From an uncultured Brevundimonas sp. (GTDB taxonomy: Bacteria; Pseudomonadota; Alphaproteobacteria; Caulobacterales; Caulobacteraceae), in assembly GCF_947305955.1 (NCBI RefSeq), contig NZ_CAMZFB010000001.1:62001-126000 (forward strand): a stretch of DNA of 64,000 bases, written 5' to 3'. A program made the position numbers and the translations under genes. Within the stretch, counting starts at the first letter, position 1. Each line of letters opens with the position of its first letter. Under the pieces are notes generated by a model. It saw nothing but the letters and a program-made list of their open reading frames with translations. It had not been told where the DNA came from and did no database searches. Positions 19,781-28,813 of the stretch are shown piece after piece.

Positions 19781-20290
19781 ATGAGCCGCCCAGCCGCCTT
19801 TCTCGACCGCGACGGTGTTCTGATCCACGATGTGGGCTACCCGCACCGCCCCGATCAGCTGCAGATGATGGATGGCGCGGCAGCCGCCGTTAAGCGTTTG
19901 AATGACATGGGCTTTGTGACGGTGATCGTCACCAACCAGTCGGGTATCGCCCGCGGCTATTTCGATGAAGACACCATGCACGCCTTCCACGAACTGCTGC
20001 TGGCAGAACTGGCCAAGGGCGGGGCAAGGATCGATGCGATCTATTTCTGCCCCTATCACTCGGTCGCTGCCGATCCGAAATACCTGCACCCCGACCATCC
20101 GGACCGCAAACCGAACCCCGGTATGCTGCTTCGCGCCGCCAGCGACCTAGGTCTCAGCCTCGACGAAAGTTCCATCATGATCGGAGACAATACCTCCGAT
20201 ATCGAGGCCGCCCAAAATGCTGGAGTTAAAGGGTTTTTGTTCAAAGGCGGCAATCTAGACACCTTCGTATCGACCATAGTCGGCGACTGA
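19781..20290 (+). CDS. HAD phosphatase related to heptose-bisphosphate phosphatase GmhB
   Basis: The 169-aa HisB-N/GmhB-type HAD phosphatase has FLDRDGVL (nucleophile and acid Asp), VTNQSGIARG and the RKPNPGML Lys. A final MIGDNTSDIEAAQNAG binds metal. GmhB normally binds zinc through CxH and CxC. Here CPYH is kept but the CxC is HPD (positions around 20090-20105), so the zinc loop is altered. It may act on a different phosphorylated sugar. The start is uncertain because ATGs lie at 19766-19781. Confidence 0.85.
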   Translation: MSRPAAFLDRDGVLIHDVGYPHRPDQLQMMDGAAAAVKRLNDMGFVTVIVTNQSGIARGYFDEDTMHAFHELLLAELAKGGARIDAIYFCPYHSVAADPKYLHPDHPDRKPNPGMLLRAASDLGLSLDESSIMIGDNTSDIEAAQNAGVKGFLFKGGNLDTFVSTIVGD

Positions 20291-20354
20291 TCGACTTTTC
20301 CCTATCGGGTGAATAACCTGTCCCTCTACCACTCACGAGGGGCCGAGTTTTTAT

Positions 20355-21230
20355 ATGTCGAATGCCGAATTTTCCGAGTTTTTCTGGACCAGTCGAGACG
20401 GTCTGAAACTCTATGGGCGTGATTACGTCCCGGCGACCGACACCGACAAGCTGCCCGTCATCGCCATTCACGGCCTGACCCGTAACAGCGCCGATTTCGA
20501 AGGCATCGCGTCCATTCTCAAGGCCAATGGCCGTCGTGTTATCGCCGTGGATGTCCGGGGGCGGGGGCGCTCGGACAAGGCCACCGACCCGATGACCTAT
20601 GTGCCGACGACCTATGCAGGGGATATGGTCGATCTGCTGGCGCAAAAAGGCATCGAGCGCGCCGTGTTCATGGGAACGTCCATGGGCGGACTGATCACCA
20701 TGTGTCTGGCCGCGCTCAAGCCCGATGCCATCGCCGCCGCCATCCTGAACGACGTCGGACCCGAAGTGGCACCAGAGGGTCTGGCCCGTATTGCCGCCTA
20801 TACCGGCAAGCCTGTTGTGATCAAAAACTGGGTCGACGCGACCGAATACGCCCGCCAGATCAACGAGGTCGCCTTCCCCCACTACGACCAGAGCGACTGG
20901 GAAGCCTTCGCCCGCCGCATCTTCAAGGAAGATGAGAACGGCGTGCCGGTACTGGCCTATGATCCCGACATCTCCGCGCCGATCCGCGCGGCGGGTTCTG
21001 GCGCACTGGTGCCGGACCTGTGGCCGCTGTTCCGCGTTCTGGCCGAGCGCCCGACCCTGATCGTGCGCGGCGGCACATCGGACCTGCTGTCGACGGCCAT
21101 TGCGGGCCGCATGATCATGGAAGGCAAGAACACCCGCCTGATCGAGGTGCCCGATATCGGCCACGCGCCGATGCTGGACGAGCACGAGGCGAGCGAGGCC
21201 ATCCTCGACTTCCTCGGCAAGGTCGACTGA
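20355..21230 (+). CDS. Alpha/beta hydrolase
   Basis: The 291-aa alpha/beta hydrolase fold protein has the oxyanion HGLTRNS and the nucleophile elbow GTSMGGL (Ser near residue 115). The Asp is probably in a later strand, and the catalytic His lies in DIGHAPML near the end. The substrate is not evident from sequence. It lies 64 bases after the HAD gene and is followed by a terminator. Confidence 0.9.
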   Translation: MSNAEFSEFFWTSRDGLKLYGRDYVPATDTDKLPVIAIHGLTRNSADFEGIASILKANGRRVIAVDVRGRGRSDKATDPMTYVPTTYAGDMVDLLAQKGIERAVFMGTSMGGLITMCLAALKPDAIAAAILNDVGPEVAPEGLARIAAYTGKPVVIKNWVDATEYARQINEVAFPHYDQSDWEAFARRIFKEDENGVPVLAYDPDISAPIRAAGSGALVPDLWPLFRVLAERPTLIVRGGTSDLLSTAIAGRMIMEGKNTRLIEVPDIGHAPMLDEHEASEAILDFLGKVD

Positions 21231-21247
21231 CCGAGTAAACAGGCAAA

Positions 21248-21281
21248 GCAAAAGGGGCGCTGGTGACAGCGCCCCTTTTCA
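21248..21281. terminator. Bidirectional terminator
   Basis: AAAAGGGGCGCTG and CAGCGCCCCTTTT pair across a short loop between convergent genes. Confidence 0.9.
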
Positions 21282-21286
21282 TTGGG

Positions 21287-21511
21287 TCAGGCCTTTTTGA
21301 CGAACTCGGTCCGCAGGACGAGGCCGCGTACCTTTTCGACATTGGCCTCGATCTCTTCAGGATCGCCGGTCAGGCGGATCTTCTGGACCTTGGTGCCGCG
21401 CTTCAGCGTGACGCCGCCGGAGCCCTTGACCTTGAGGTCTTTGATGAGGGTGACGCTGTCGCCGTCTTTCAGCTCTGCGCCGTTGCTATCGCGTGTGATT
21501 TCGTCGGTCAT
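21287..21511 (-). CDS. PhnA/YjdM-like small protein (C-terminal domain only)
   Basis: The 74-aa protein matches the C-terminal half of PhnA/YjdM: DSNGAELKDGDSVTLIKDL, KGSGG-TLKRGTKV and a closing LRTEFVKK. The N-terminal zinc ribbon of full-length PhnA is absent, a common short form. Despite older naming it is not a proven phosphonate gene, and its role is unknown. It is single and convergent with the hydrolase. Confidence 0.9.
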   Translation of the reverse strand: MTDEITRDSNGAELKDGDSVTLIKDLKVKGSGGVTLKRGTKVQKIRLTGDPEEIEANVEKVRGLVLRTEFVKKA

Positions 21512-21573
21512 TTGCGCCCTCTAGCGAACCGCCCCGCTCCAAGTCCAGAAAAACCTTGTTAAGGACAGGGTTT

Positions 21574-23640
21574 TTATTTCACAGCCGACAGGGTGACCGG
21601 CGGCAGGTTGGCATCCAGCTCGTCCAGCCACACCCGCGCCGAGGAATCCGATGGTGCCCGCCAGTCGCCGCGCGGTGACAGCGAGCCTCCCGTGACCACC
21701 TTGGGACCATTCGGCACGGCGGAGCGTTTGAACTGACTGGTCTGGAAGAAGCGGATCAGGAATTTGCGCAGCCAGAAACGGATCGTCTCCAGATCGTACT
21801 GGACCTTCTCTTCCTCGGGCGTGCCGACGGGCCATAGCCCCCTCTCCCGCTCGCTCCACGCCTGATGGGCCAGATAGGCGACCTTGGACGGGGCCATGCC
21901 GAAACGGCTGATGTGGAAGAGGAAGAAGTCGTTCAGCGCATAGGGGCCGACCGTGCCCTCGGTGGACTGGATCTTGCCGTCGGCTCCGGCTGGCACCAGT
22001 TCAGGCGAGATCTCGGTCGCGAGGATGGAATAGAGCGTCGGGCTGGCCTCTTCGCCTACCAGCTTCTTGTCCGCCACCCAGCGGATCAAGTGCCGGATCA
22101 GGGTTTTGGCCACGCCGCCATTAACGTTGTAGTGGCTCATGTGGTCGCCAACGCCATAGGTGCACCACCCAAGCGCCAGTTCCGACAGATCGCCCGTACC
22201 CAGCACAAAGCCGTTGTTGTGGTTGGCCAGACGGAACAGATAGTCGGTGCGAAGGCCCGCCTGAACGTTCTCGAAGGTCACGTCATAGACCGGCTCGCCC
22301 TTCGCGAAGGGGTGGCCGATACCTTCCAGCATGGCGCTGGCGGCGGGGCGGATATCGATCTCGTGGCCGGATACGCCCAGCGCCTTCATCAGCGCCCAGG
22401 CGTTCGACTTGGTGCCGTCGGAGGTCGCAAACCCCGGCATGGTATAGGCGAGAATACCCGTGCGCGGCAGGTTCAGACGGTCAAACGCCCGGCACGCCAC
22501 CAAGAGGGCCTGCGTGGAATCCAGCCCTCCCGACACACCGATCACCAGAGTTTTCGAGCCCGTCGCCGTCATGCGGCGCATCAGGCCCTGAACCTGAATG
22601 TTGAACGCCTCGAAACAGTCCTGATCCAGCTTGGCACCGTCATCAGGCACGAAGGGGAAGCGGTCCATCGCGCGGATCAACCCGCCCGACGGGCCTTCGG
22701 CGGCGATGAAGGGAACCACCGTCGCCACCTCGCCCTCATGGCGGGCGCAATCGGCGAAGGTGCCGTTGCGCAGGCGGTCCAGACCGATCCGGTCCACATC
22801 CACATCGGCGATGGTCAGGTGGCTTTCCAGCGCGAAGCGTTCGCCCTCGGCCAGTTTGGCACCCAGTTCATAGACGGTCGCCTGACCGTCCCATGCCAGA
22901 TCGGTCGTGCTCTCCCCCCAACCGGAGGCGGCAAACACATAGGCCGACAGAGTGCGGGCCGACTGGCTGGCGCACATCAGGGCACGGTCCTCGGACTTGC
23001 CGATGACGATGTTGGAGGCCGACAGGTTGCAGAGGATGCGCGCCCCCGCCAGTGCGGCACGCGTGGACGGCGGCTGCGGGGCCCAGAAGTCCTCGCAGAT
23101 CTCGACGGCAAAGGTGAAGCCCGGACGGTTGGCCGCCTCGAAAACCAGACCCGGCTGGAAGTCCACTTCCTCGCCGTTCAGTACCACCACATCCTCGGTG
23201 CGCGAGGCGGCGGGCGCGAACCAGCGCTTTTCATAATATTCGCGGTAGTTCGGCAGATAGGACTTCGGCACCACGGCCAGAACCTCGCCGCCCGACAGCA
23301 CCACCGCACAGTTGAACAGGGCATCGCCCTGACGGATCGGCGCGCCGACCACGGCCACCAGTCCGGCCTCTTCCACCACTTCGGAAATGCGGGCGATCTG
23401 GCGTTCGACCTCGTTCAGCAGCGGGGCCTGATGGTGCAGGTCGTCGATGGCATAGGCGCTGATCGACAGTTCGGGAAAGACGATCAGATCGACTTCGGAC
23501 TCCGCCGCCTGCTCGATCAGCCGGATATGCTCGTCGGCATTGGCGACGGGATCGGCGATGTGAACCACAGGCGTTGCCGCCGCCACACGGACGAAGCCAT
23601 GGGTGCGGGCGTGGTAGAAGTCGTGGGTGGTGCGGGCCAT
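21574..23640 (-). CDS. nadE: Glutamine-dependent NAD+ synthetase
   Basis: NadE carries out the last step of NAD synthesis using glutamine-derived ammonia. The 688-aa protein has an N-terminal nitrilase domain with the Glu-Lys-Cys triad: Glu in FPELSISAY, Lys in VPKSYLPNY, Cys in VEICEDFW. The C-terminal ATP-pyrophosphatase domain has GVSGGLDSTQALL. I start at the ATG at 23640 (MARTTHDFYH); an upstream start adds four residues. It stands alone and ends in a short AT-rich gap. Confidence 0.96.
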   Translation of the reverse strand: MARTTHDFYHARTHGFVRVAAATPVVHIADPVANADEHIRLIEQAAESEVDLIVFPELSISAYAIDDLHHQAPLLNEVERQIARISEVVEEAGLVAVVGAPIRQGDALFNCAVVLSGGEVLAVVPKSYLPNYREYYEKRWFAPAASRTEDVVVLNGEEVDFQPGLVFEAANRPGFTFAVEICEDFWAPQPPSTRAALAGARILCNLSASNIVIGKSEDRALMCASQSARTLSAYVFAASGWGESTTDLAWDGQATVYELGAKLAEGERFALESHLTIADVDVDRIGLDRLRNGTFADCARHEGEVATVVPFIAAEGPSGGLIRAMDRFPFVPDDGAKLDQDCFEAFNIQVQGLMRRMTATGSKTLVIGVSGGLDSTQALLVACRAFDRLNLPRTGILAYTMPGFATSDGTKSNAWALMKALGVSGHEIDIRPAASAMLEGIGHPFAKGEPVYDVTFENVQAGLRTDYLFRLANHNNGFVLGTGDLSELALGWCTYGVGDHMSHYNVNGGVAKTLIRHLIRWVADKKLVGEEASPTLYSILATEISPELVPAGADGKIQSTEGTVGPYALNDFFLFHISRFGMAPSKVAYLAHQAWSERERGLWPVGTPEEEKVQYDLETIRFWLRKFLIRFFQTSQFKRSAVPNGPKVVTGGSLSPRGDWRAPSDSSARVWLDELDANLPPVTLSAVK

Positions 23641-23725
23641 CAAGCTTTCCAATGCGCGAAACCAACTTCATATCCATATAGGTTCGCGCGTGACCTGAGA
23701 ACCGCACTCCGCTAGAGCAGTGATT

Positions 23726-24661
23726 ATGAGCGATACGCCGAAAAAAGGCTGGTTCCAGCGCCTGAGCGAGGGGCTGTCCCGGTCCTCCAAACAGATGACC
23801 GAACAGGTCGTCTCCGCCTTCGTCAAAGAACCTCTTTCCGAAGAGGCGCTTGAACGACTGGAAGAGCACCTGATCGAAAGCGATCTTGGCCCTGCGGCCT
23901 CCGCCCGCATCGTGGAGCGTTTCCGCGCCCTGCGCTTCGGCAAGGAGTCCAACGAGCGCGAGATCAAGGAAGCTTTGGCCGAGGCCGTGGCGCAGGAACT
24001 GCTGCCGCGTCAGGCCAAGTTTGACCCGCTGTCGGGCGAAAAGCCCTATGTGGTGCTGTTCGTCGGTGTGAACGGTTCGGGCAAGACCACGACCCTGGGC
24101 AAGATCGCATCGGACCTGACCGCCAAGGGGGCCAAGGTCATGATCGTGGCCGGCGATACCTTCCGTGCCGCCGCCCGCGAACAGCTCAAGGTCTGGGCCG
24201 ACCGCGCAGGCGCTCATTTCGAGAGCCGCCGCGACGGTGCCGATGCCGCGGGCCTTGCCTTCGATGCCTATACAAAGGCCAAGGCCGAGGGCTTTGACGT
24301 GGTGTTGATCGACACGGCGGGCCGCCTGCAGAACAAGTCCACCCTGATGGACGAACTGCTGAAGATCGTGCGCGTGCTGAAAAAGGTCGATGCCGACGCC
24401 CCGCACGAGACCCTGCTGGTGCTGGATGCCACCGTGGGCCGCAACGCGCTGGAGCAGGAAAAGATTTTCGGCCGCACCGCCTATGTGTCCGGCGTGGTTA
24501 TGACCAAGCTGGACGGAACGGCGCGCGGCGGCGTGCTGGTGCCCGTGGCACAGGCGTCCGACGCCCCCATCAAACTGATCGGCGTGGGCGAAGGTGTCGA
24601 GGACCTTCAGGACTTCGACGCCGTCGCCTTCTCGCGCTCCCTCGTCGGTCTGGAGGACTGA
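23726..24661 (+). CDS. ftsY: Signal recognition particle receptor FtsY
   Basis: FtsY docks SRP-ribosome complexes at the inner membrane. The 311-aa form has a short acidic/amphipathic N-terminus instead of the long acidic A domain of E. coli. The NG domain follows with GVNGSGKTTTLGK, DTFRAAAREQL, DTAGRLQNK and TKLDGTARGG. It starts a two-gene unit with yciB, six bases apart. Confidence 0.96.
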   Translation: MSDTPKKGWFQRLSEGLSRSSKQMTEQVVSAFVKEPLSEEALERLEEHLIESDLGPAASARIVERFRALRFGKESNEREIKEALAEAVAQELLPRQAKFDPLSGEKPYVVLFVGVNGSGKTTTLGKIASDLTAKGAKVMIVAGDTFRAAAREQLKVWADRAGAHFESRRDGADAAGLAFDAYTKAKAEGFDVVLIDTAGRLQNKSTLMDELLKIVRVLKKVDADAPHETLLVLDATVGRNALEQEKIFGRTAYVSGVVMTKLDGTARGGVLVPVAQASDAPIKLIGVGEGVEDLQDFDAVAFSRSLVGLED

Positions 24662-24667
24662 TCTTTC

Positions 24668-25270
24668 GTGTCTGAGAACAAAAAAGCCTCCAACCTGCGC
24701 CAAGCCGTCGATTTCGGTGCCCTTGTCGCCTTCATGGGCTCCTATGCCTTCCTGCGCTTTTTCAAGGGACAGGAAAGCAGCGAGGCCCTGATCTCGGCGA
24801 CGTGGGTACTGGTGGGCGCGTCTCTCATTGCCCTGATCGCCGGATGGCTTTTGGAGAAACGCCTTGCGCCCCTGCCGCTGTTCAGCGGCCTGTTCGCGCT
24901 GGTGTTCGGCACCCTGACCATCTTCTTCCACGATCCGAACCTGCTGAAGATCAAGATCACGGTTCAGAATCTGGCCCTCTCCGCCATTCTTCTGGGATCG
25001 CTGGCGTTCAACAAGGCGGCGTTCAAATACCTGCTGGGTAGCGCCTTCAACCTGACCGATGCGGGCTGGAAGGGTCTGACCCTGCGCTACGGCCTGTTCT
25101 TCCTGACGGTCGCCATCGTCAATGAAGTGATCTGGCGCACCCAGACGGACGACTTCTGGGTCGCCTTCCGTGGCGGTCTCTGGATGGCCTCCGCCGCCTT
25201 CGGCATCTGGCAGGTCTTCTTCATCATGAAGCATCTGGTGAAGGACGAGGACGAGGCCAAAGACGCCTGA
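24668..25270 (+). CDS. yciB: YciB/septation protein A family membrane protein
   Basis: The 200-aa protein has five to six hydrophobic segments with the family pattern DFGALVAFMGSYAF, a central FHDPNLLKIK and RYGLFF...NE. YciB proteins are linked to envelope integrity and septation in gammaproteobacteria. It starts at a GTG six bases after ftsY, so the pair is one operon. A terminator follows. Confidence 0.93.
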   Translation: MSENKKASNLRQAVDFGALVAFMGSYAFLRFFKGQESSEALISATWVLVGASLIALIAGWLLEKRLAPLPLFSGLFALVFGTLTIFFHDPNLLKIKITVQNLALSAILLGSLAFNKAAFKYLLGSAFNLTDAGWKGLTLRYGLFFLTVAIVNEVIWRTQTDDFWVAFRGGLWMASAAFGIWQVFFIMKHLVKDEDEAKDA

Positions 25271-25285
25271 TCCGCTCACGAACAA

Positions 25286-25317
25286 TAAGAGGCCCGTTCG
25301 AAAGGACGGGTCTTTTG
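25286..25317 (+). terminator. Terminator of ftsY-yciB
   Basis: An imperfect hairpin of AAGAGGCCCGTTC and GGACGGGTCTTTT, followed by a T-rich end, lies 15 bases past the yciB stop. Confidence 0.75.
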
Positions 25318-25399
25318 CATTGCGCGTCACAGTTGCGTCGTCAAAACGTCAATCCCAGTTGTTAGTCCGACAGGACAGCCCCAACCGCCGGAGAGCCAC

Positions 25400-25972
25400 G
25401 TGACTAAAATCGCTGCCCATAGCGGTCCGGTACCGGAACTTGCGCGCTCGCCCAGCCACCTGCTGCATCGGGCCTTGCAACTGTGCGTCGATGTCTATGG
25501 CAACGAAAGCGGCGAGGCTGGCGTCACCCAGCGCCAGTACGCCGTGCTGGAGGCGGTGTCCCAACATCCCGGCCTGACCCAGACCGATCTGGTCAAGGCC
25601 ACCGGCATTGACCGCTCGACCCTAGCCGATCTCGTCAGCCGCATGACCACCAAGGGCCTGCTGGAGCGCGAACAGTCCGCCATCGACGCCCGCGCCAAGG
25701 CCGTCAGACTGTCTTCGGCGGGTGCGGAAGCGCTGGAAAAGGCCCGCCCCTGCGCCCTGTCGGCAGACAAACGCATCCTTGCCCTTCTGCCCAAGGGACG
25801 CCGCGAAGCCTTTATCGATACGCTAGCCCTGTTGGCCGAGGTCGCGGACGCGGCCCCCGAAGAGGCCAAGCGCGCCAAGAAGGCTGCAAAGAAGGCCGAT
25901 AAAGAGGCGCGAAAGGCCGCGAAGCTGGCCAAGAAGGCCAAGGCCGAGAAAGCCCAGTCGCGCAGCCGCTAG
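25400..25972 (+). CDS. MarR-family regulator with a long Lys/Ala C-terminal tail
   Basis: The 190-aa protein has the MarR winged helix at about residues 40-110: TQRQYAVLEAV, TQTDLVKATGIDRSTLADLVSRM and the wing DARAKAVRLSSAG. Unusually, the last 35 residues are almost all Lys, Ala, Glu and Arg (AKKAAKKADKEARKAAKLAK). This resembles histone-H1-like tails and could increase nonspecific DNA binding. No target operon is obvious; the next genes are on the other strand. Confidence 0.88.
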   Translation: MTKIAAHSGPVPELARSPSHLLHRALQLCVDVYGNESGEAGVTQRQYAVLEAVSQHPGLTQTDLVKATGIDRSTLADLVSRMTTKGLLEREQSAIDARAKAVRLSSAGAEALEKARPCALSADKRILALLPKGRREAFIDTLALLAEVADAAPEEAKRAKKAAKKADKEARKAAKLAKKAKAEKAQSRSR

Positions 25973-26211
25973 ACGCGGATATCCAGCAGGCTACCCGGGC
26001 GACGCATGGCGTTGGGTGCAGGCTCAGGTGCGGTTACGGGCTCGGAATCTCGCAACTCAAGCACCGCCTCGGCCTGAACACTCTGGGTGACCGGACGGAA
26101 GAAGGCCGTCTGCGCCTCGCGCAGGGCCTTGGCCGCATTCACCACAGCCGAACCGCCCTGCCCTTTCAGGCTGGGTGGAAATGGTGGGCGTTCTGACAGG
26201 ATAGCGGCCAT
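25969..26211 (-). CDS. Hypothetical small protein
   Basis: The 80-aa frame overlaps the MarR end by four bases in convergent direction. It has SLKGQGGSAVVNAAKALREAQTAFF and Pro-rich ends, with no recognised domain or membrane segment. Codon use is like its neighbours. It may be a real lineage-specific gene. Confidence 0.55.
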   Translation of the reverse strand: MAAILSERPPFPPSLKGQGGSAVVNAAKALREAQTAFFRPVTQSVQAEAVLELRDSEPVTAPEPAPNAMRRPGSLLDIRV

Positions 26212-26269
26212 GGTCCGTAGTATTACGGATGAGCCCTAATCTACGGTTAACGCAATGTTGACCATATCC

Positions 26270-26830
26270 TTAACGCGCAGGCGTGGCGCGATAGGCATCC
26301 AGAAGTTGTACGCGGTCGGCATCGGTGATCACCGGCCCCGTGGTCTTGTGCTTCACGATCCCGTAGGCGTCGATGACGAAGGTCTCCGGCACGCCCGAGA
26401 TTCCAAGGTCCAGACCCGCCCGTCCCTCGGCATCCACCAGCACGATGTCATAGGGATCGCCCAGTTCCTCGAGGAAGGCGGCGGTCTTGGCCGGATCGTC
26501 CTTATAGGCGATGCCGATGATCTTCACGCCCTCGGCCTTGAGCGCCATCAGCTGCGCGTGTTCCAGACGGCACGGCGCACACCAGCTGGCAAACAGGTTG
26601 ATGACCGCAGGCTTGCCGACCGACGCGGTCCGCGCATCCAGCATACGGCCCGACACCTCGGCCCCTTCCAGCATGGGCAGGGTGGTTTCCGGCACGGGCT
26701 TACCCACCAGCGCCGACGGCTGATAGCGCGCCCCCTTGCCGCTTTCGGCCATGCGGTTCATCTGGAAGGCCAGAAAGCCCCCCAGCAGGACCAGAGCCAC
26801 AATCGGCAGTACGGCCATCCAACGGGGCAT
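26270..26830 (-). CDS. ccmG: Cytochrome c biogenesis thiol:disulfide oxidoreductase CcmG/DsbE
   Basis: CcmG reduces apocytochrome c in the periplasm before haem attachment. The 186-aa protein has an N-terminal membrane anchor (about residues 5-23) and a thioredoxin fold with the active site WCAPC. The GVPETFVID cis-Pro loop is present. Its start overlaps the ccmD stop by one base in ccmC-ccmD-ccmG. Confidence 0.95.
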   Translation of the reverse strand: MPRWMAVLPIVALVLLGGFLAFQMNRMAESGKGARYQPSALVGKPVPETTLPMLEGAEVSGRMLDARTASVGKPAVINLFASWCAPCRLEHAQLMALKAEGVKIIGIAYKDDPAKTAAFLEELGDPYDIVLVDAEGRAGLDLGISGVPETFVIDAYGIVKHKTTGPVITDADRVQLLDAYRATPAR

Positions 26831-26985
26831 CAGCGGACCTTTCTGCTTTCCAGTCGAACCAGCTCGGCCTTCCAGCGGCGCGCCTCGATCAGGGCGCGGG
26901 CGGCCAGAGCCACAAAGACCACCGCCGTGATGGCAAAGGCGGGCCAGACGAAAGCGGCATATTTGCCCATGTCGAAGTCGAGCAT
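26830..26985 (-). CDS. ccmD: Haem exporter protein CcmD
   Basis: This short gene encodes 51 aa starting MLDFDMGKYAAFVWPAFAI and continues as one membrane helix, followed by a basic tail (EARRWKAEL...SRKVR). Size, topology and position between ccmC and ccmG fit CcmD, which helps release holo-CcmE. It is easy to miss because of its length. It ends on the ccmG start codon and begins 14 bases after ccmC. Confidence 0.88.
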   Translation of the reverse strand: MLDFDMGKYAAFVWPAFAITAVVFVALAARALIEARRWKAELVRLESRKVR

Positions 26986-26999
26986 TCAGGCGTCTCCGG

Positions 27000-27719
27000 T
27001 CAGGCGTTAAAGGCAGCGCGGGCGCGCAGGGACAGGACGCGGCGGCGGCGGACCTCGGTCCGGATCGCAGTCACCCAGATCGCGCCAAAGAACAGGCCAT
27101 AGCCGAGGATCATGGCGATCAGACCCGGCAGATAGGCCGCATCGACAGAGGTGCCGCCCGAGCGGATCAGCGAGGCGGGCTGATGCAGGGTATTCCACCA
27201 GTCTACCGAGAATTTCACGATGGGCAGGTTGATCAGCCCTACGAGGCCCAAGACGGCGGCGGCACGCGACGCCCTTTGCTCGTCATCGATCGACGACCGC
27301 AGGGCCATATAGCCGATATAGAAAAGGAACAGCACCAGCACCGAGGTCAGGCGGGCATCCCAAACCCACCACGTACCCCACATCGGCTTGCCCCACAGCG
27401 ATCCGGTAATCAGCGCCAGCGCGGTCAGCGCTGCCCCCGGAAGGGCTGCGGCCTTGGCTGCGGCATCGGCCAGCGGATGGCGGAACACCAGCGCAAACAG
27501 GCTGGAAACCCCCAGCGCCGCATAGGCGCCCAGACCGACAATGGCGGCGGGCACATGGATGAACATGATGCGGACGGTATCGCCCTGCTGGTAGTCTTCG
27601 GGGACGGCAAAGGCCTGAAACGTGCCGAAGGCCAGCAATCCGACAGCCAGCAACCACAGCACCGACACCAGCGGTGTTGTGAAACGCATGAATTTGTCGG
27701 GATTTGCGAGACCAAACAT
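27000..27719 (-). CDS. ccmC: Haem transporter subunit CcmC
   Basis: CcmC presents haem to CcmE. The 239-aa protein has six hydrophobic segments and the tryptophan-rich WGTWWVWDARLTS. It also has His in MFIHVPAA and in NTLHQPAS, which flank the haem site. I start at 27719 (MFGLANPDKFMRF); the longer frame adds 52 unlikely residues. ccmA and ccmB are not adjacent, and a kinase gene lies upstream instead. Confidence 0.94.
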   Translation of the reverse strand: MFGLANPDKFMRFTTPLVSVLWLLAVGLLAFGTFQAFAVPEDYQQGDTVRIMFIHVPAAIVGLGAYAALGVSSLFALVFRHPLADAAAKAAALPGAALTALALITGSLWGKPMWGTWWVWDARLTSVLVLFLFYIGYMALRSSIDDEQRASRAAAVLGLVGLINLPIVKFSVDWWNTLHQPASLIRSGGTSVDAAYLPGLIAMILGYGLFFGAIWVTAIRTEVRRRRVLSLRARAAFNA

Positions 27720-27793
27720 ATCGGAGCGATTACTTGGCCTGAGCGTCCACGGCAAGCGGGCGCGTGAAGCACCCGCCGCCGCAAACGGTCGCC

Positions 27794-28813
27794 TTAGAGG
27801 GCGAGGGACTTTTCCTTGGCCAGTTCGGCCAGCGACACCTGCGGGCGCGGGCCCCAGTGCGCGATCACTTCGCAAGCGGCCAGCGAGCCGAGCTTGCCGG
27901 CGTCTTCCAGCGATAGACCGCGGGCAACGCCCAGCAGGAAGCCGGCGGCGTACTGGTCACCGGCACCGGTGGTGTCCAGAACCTTGTCGACCGGGAAGGC
28001 CGCAACGGCGTGACACTCGGTGCCCGAGATAACCACCGAACCCTTTTCGCCACGGGTCACCGCCGCGATATCGACCATGGAAGCCAGCTGGTCGGCAGCG
28101 GCATCGAAATCTTCGGTTTCGAAAAGGGCGGCCAGTTCGCCTTCATTGGCCAGCACGATGTCGGCCGAGGCCTTGATGAAGTCGAGCAGCTCGGCGCGCC
28201 AGCGATGGACGACGAAGCTGTCCGACAGAGTGATGGCAACCTTGCGGCCTGCCTTGTGGGCTTCGGCAGCGGCGGCCTCGAAGGCTGCACGGGCCGGAGC
28301 CGGATCGAACAGATAGCCTTCCAGATAGACGATGGCGCTGTCGGCGATAAGGCCCGCGTCGATATCGGCCACGGTCAGCTGGTTCGCGGCACCCAGGAAG
28401 GTGCACATGGTGCGCTGGCCGTCATCGGTCACATTGATCAGGCAGCGGCCGGTACCGGCACCGCCTTCAAGAACCGGCGTGTCGAAGTGGACACCGCCCG
28501 CACGGATGTCATGAGTGAAGACGCCGCCGAGCTGGTCATTGGCGACCTTGCCGATATAGGCGGCGCGACCGCCGTAGGAGGCCACACCGGCCACCGTATT
28601 GCCTGCCGAACCACCCGAGGCTTCGACGCCCGGAGCCATGGTTTCATACAGTGCGGCGCTCTGGGCTTCATCGACCAGTTGCATCGAGCCAGCCACCAGA
28701 CCTTGCTCGGTCAGATAGGCGTGCTCGCACGGAGCCAGAACGTCCACGATGGCATTACCCACCGCGCACACATCGAAACGGGCGCCATTGGCGAAGGAAG
28801 GGGTTTGGGTCAT
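27794..28813 (-). CDS. PfkB-family carbohydrate/adenosine kinase
   Basis: The 339-aa ribokinase-fold protein has GNAIVDVL at the start, GGSAGNTVAGVASYGG, and the catalytic DTTGAGDQYAAGFLLG near the end. The overall pattern is that of bacterial adenosine-kinase-like PfkB proteins. The true substrate (adenosine, inosine or a sugar) cannot be set from sequence alone. It lies upstream of ccmC by about 75 bases. Confidence 0.9.
   Translation of the reverse strand: MTQTPSFANGARFDVCAVGNAIVDVLAPCEHAYLTEQGLVAGSMQLVDEAQSAALYETMAPGVEASGGSAGNTVAGVASYGGRAAYIGKVANDQLGGVFTHDIRAGGVHFDTPVLEGGAGTGRCLINVTDDGQRTMCTFLGAANQLTVADIDAGLIADSAIVYLEGYLFDPAPARAAFEAAAAEAHKAGRKVAITLSDSFVVHRWRAELLDFIKASADIVLANEGELAALFETEDFDAAADQLASMVDIAAVTRGEKGSVVISGTECHAVAAFPVDKVLDTTGAGDQYAAGFLLGVARGLSLEDAGKLGSLAACEVIAHWGPRPQVSLAELAKEKSLAL

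Noticed and set aside
21865-23715. Plus-strand frame of 616 codons opposite nadE
   Set aside because: nadE has full catalytic motifs on the minus strand. The opposite frame has none.
23231-25330. Minus-strand frame of 699 codons across ftsY-yciB
   Set aside because: It is antisense to two well-identified genes and continues as an out-of-phase frame into nadE.
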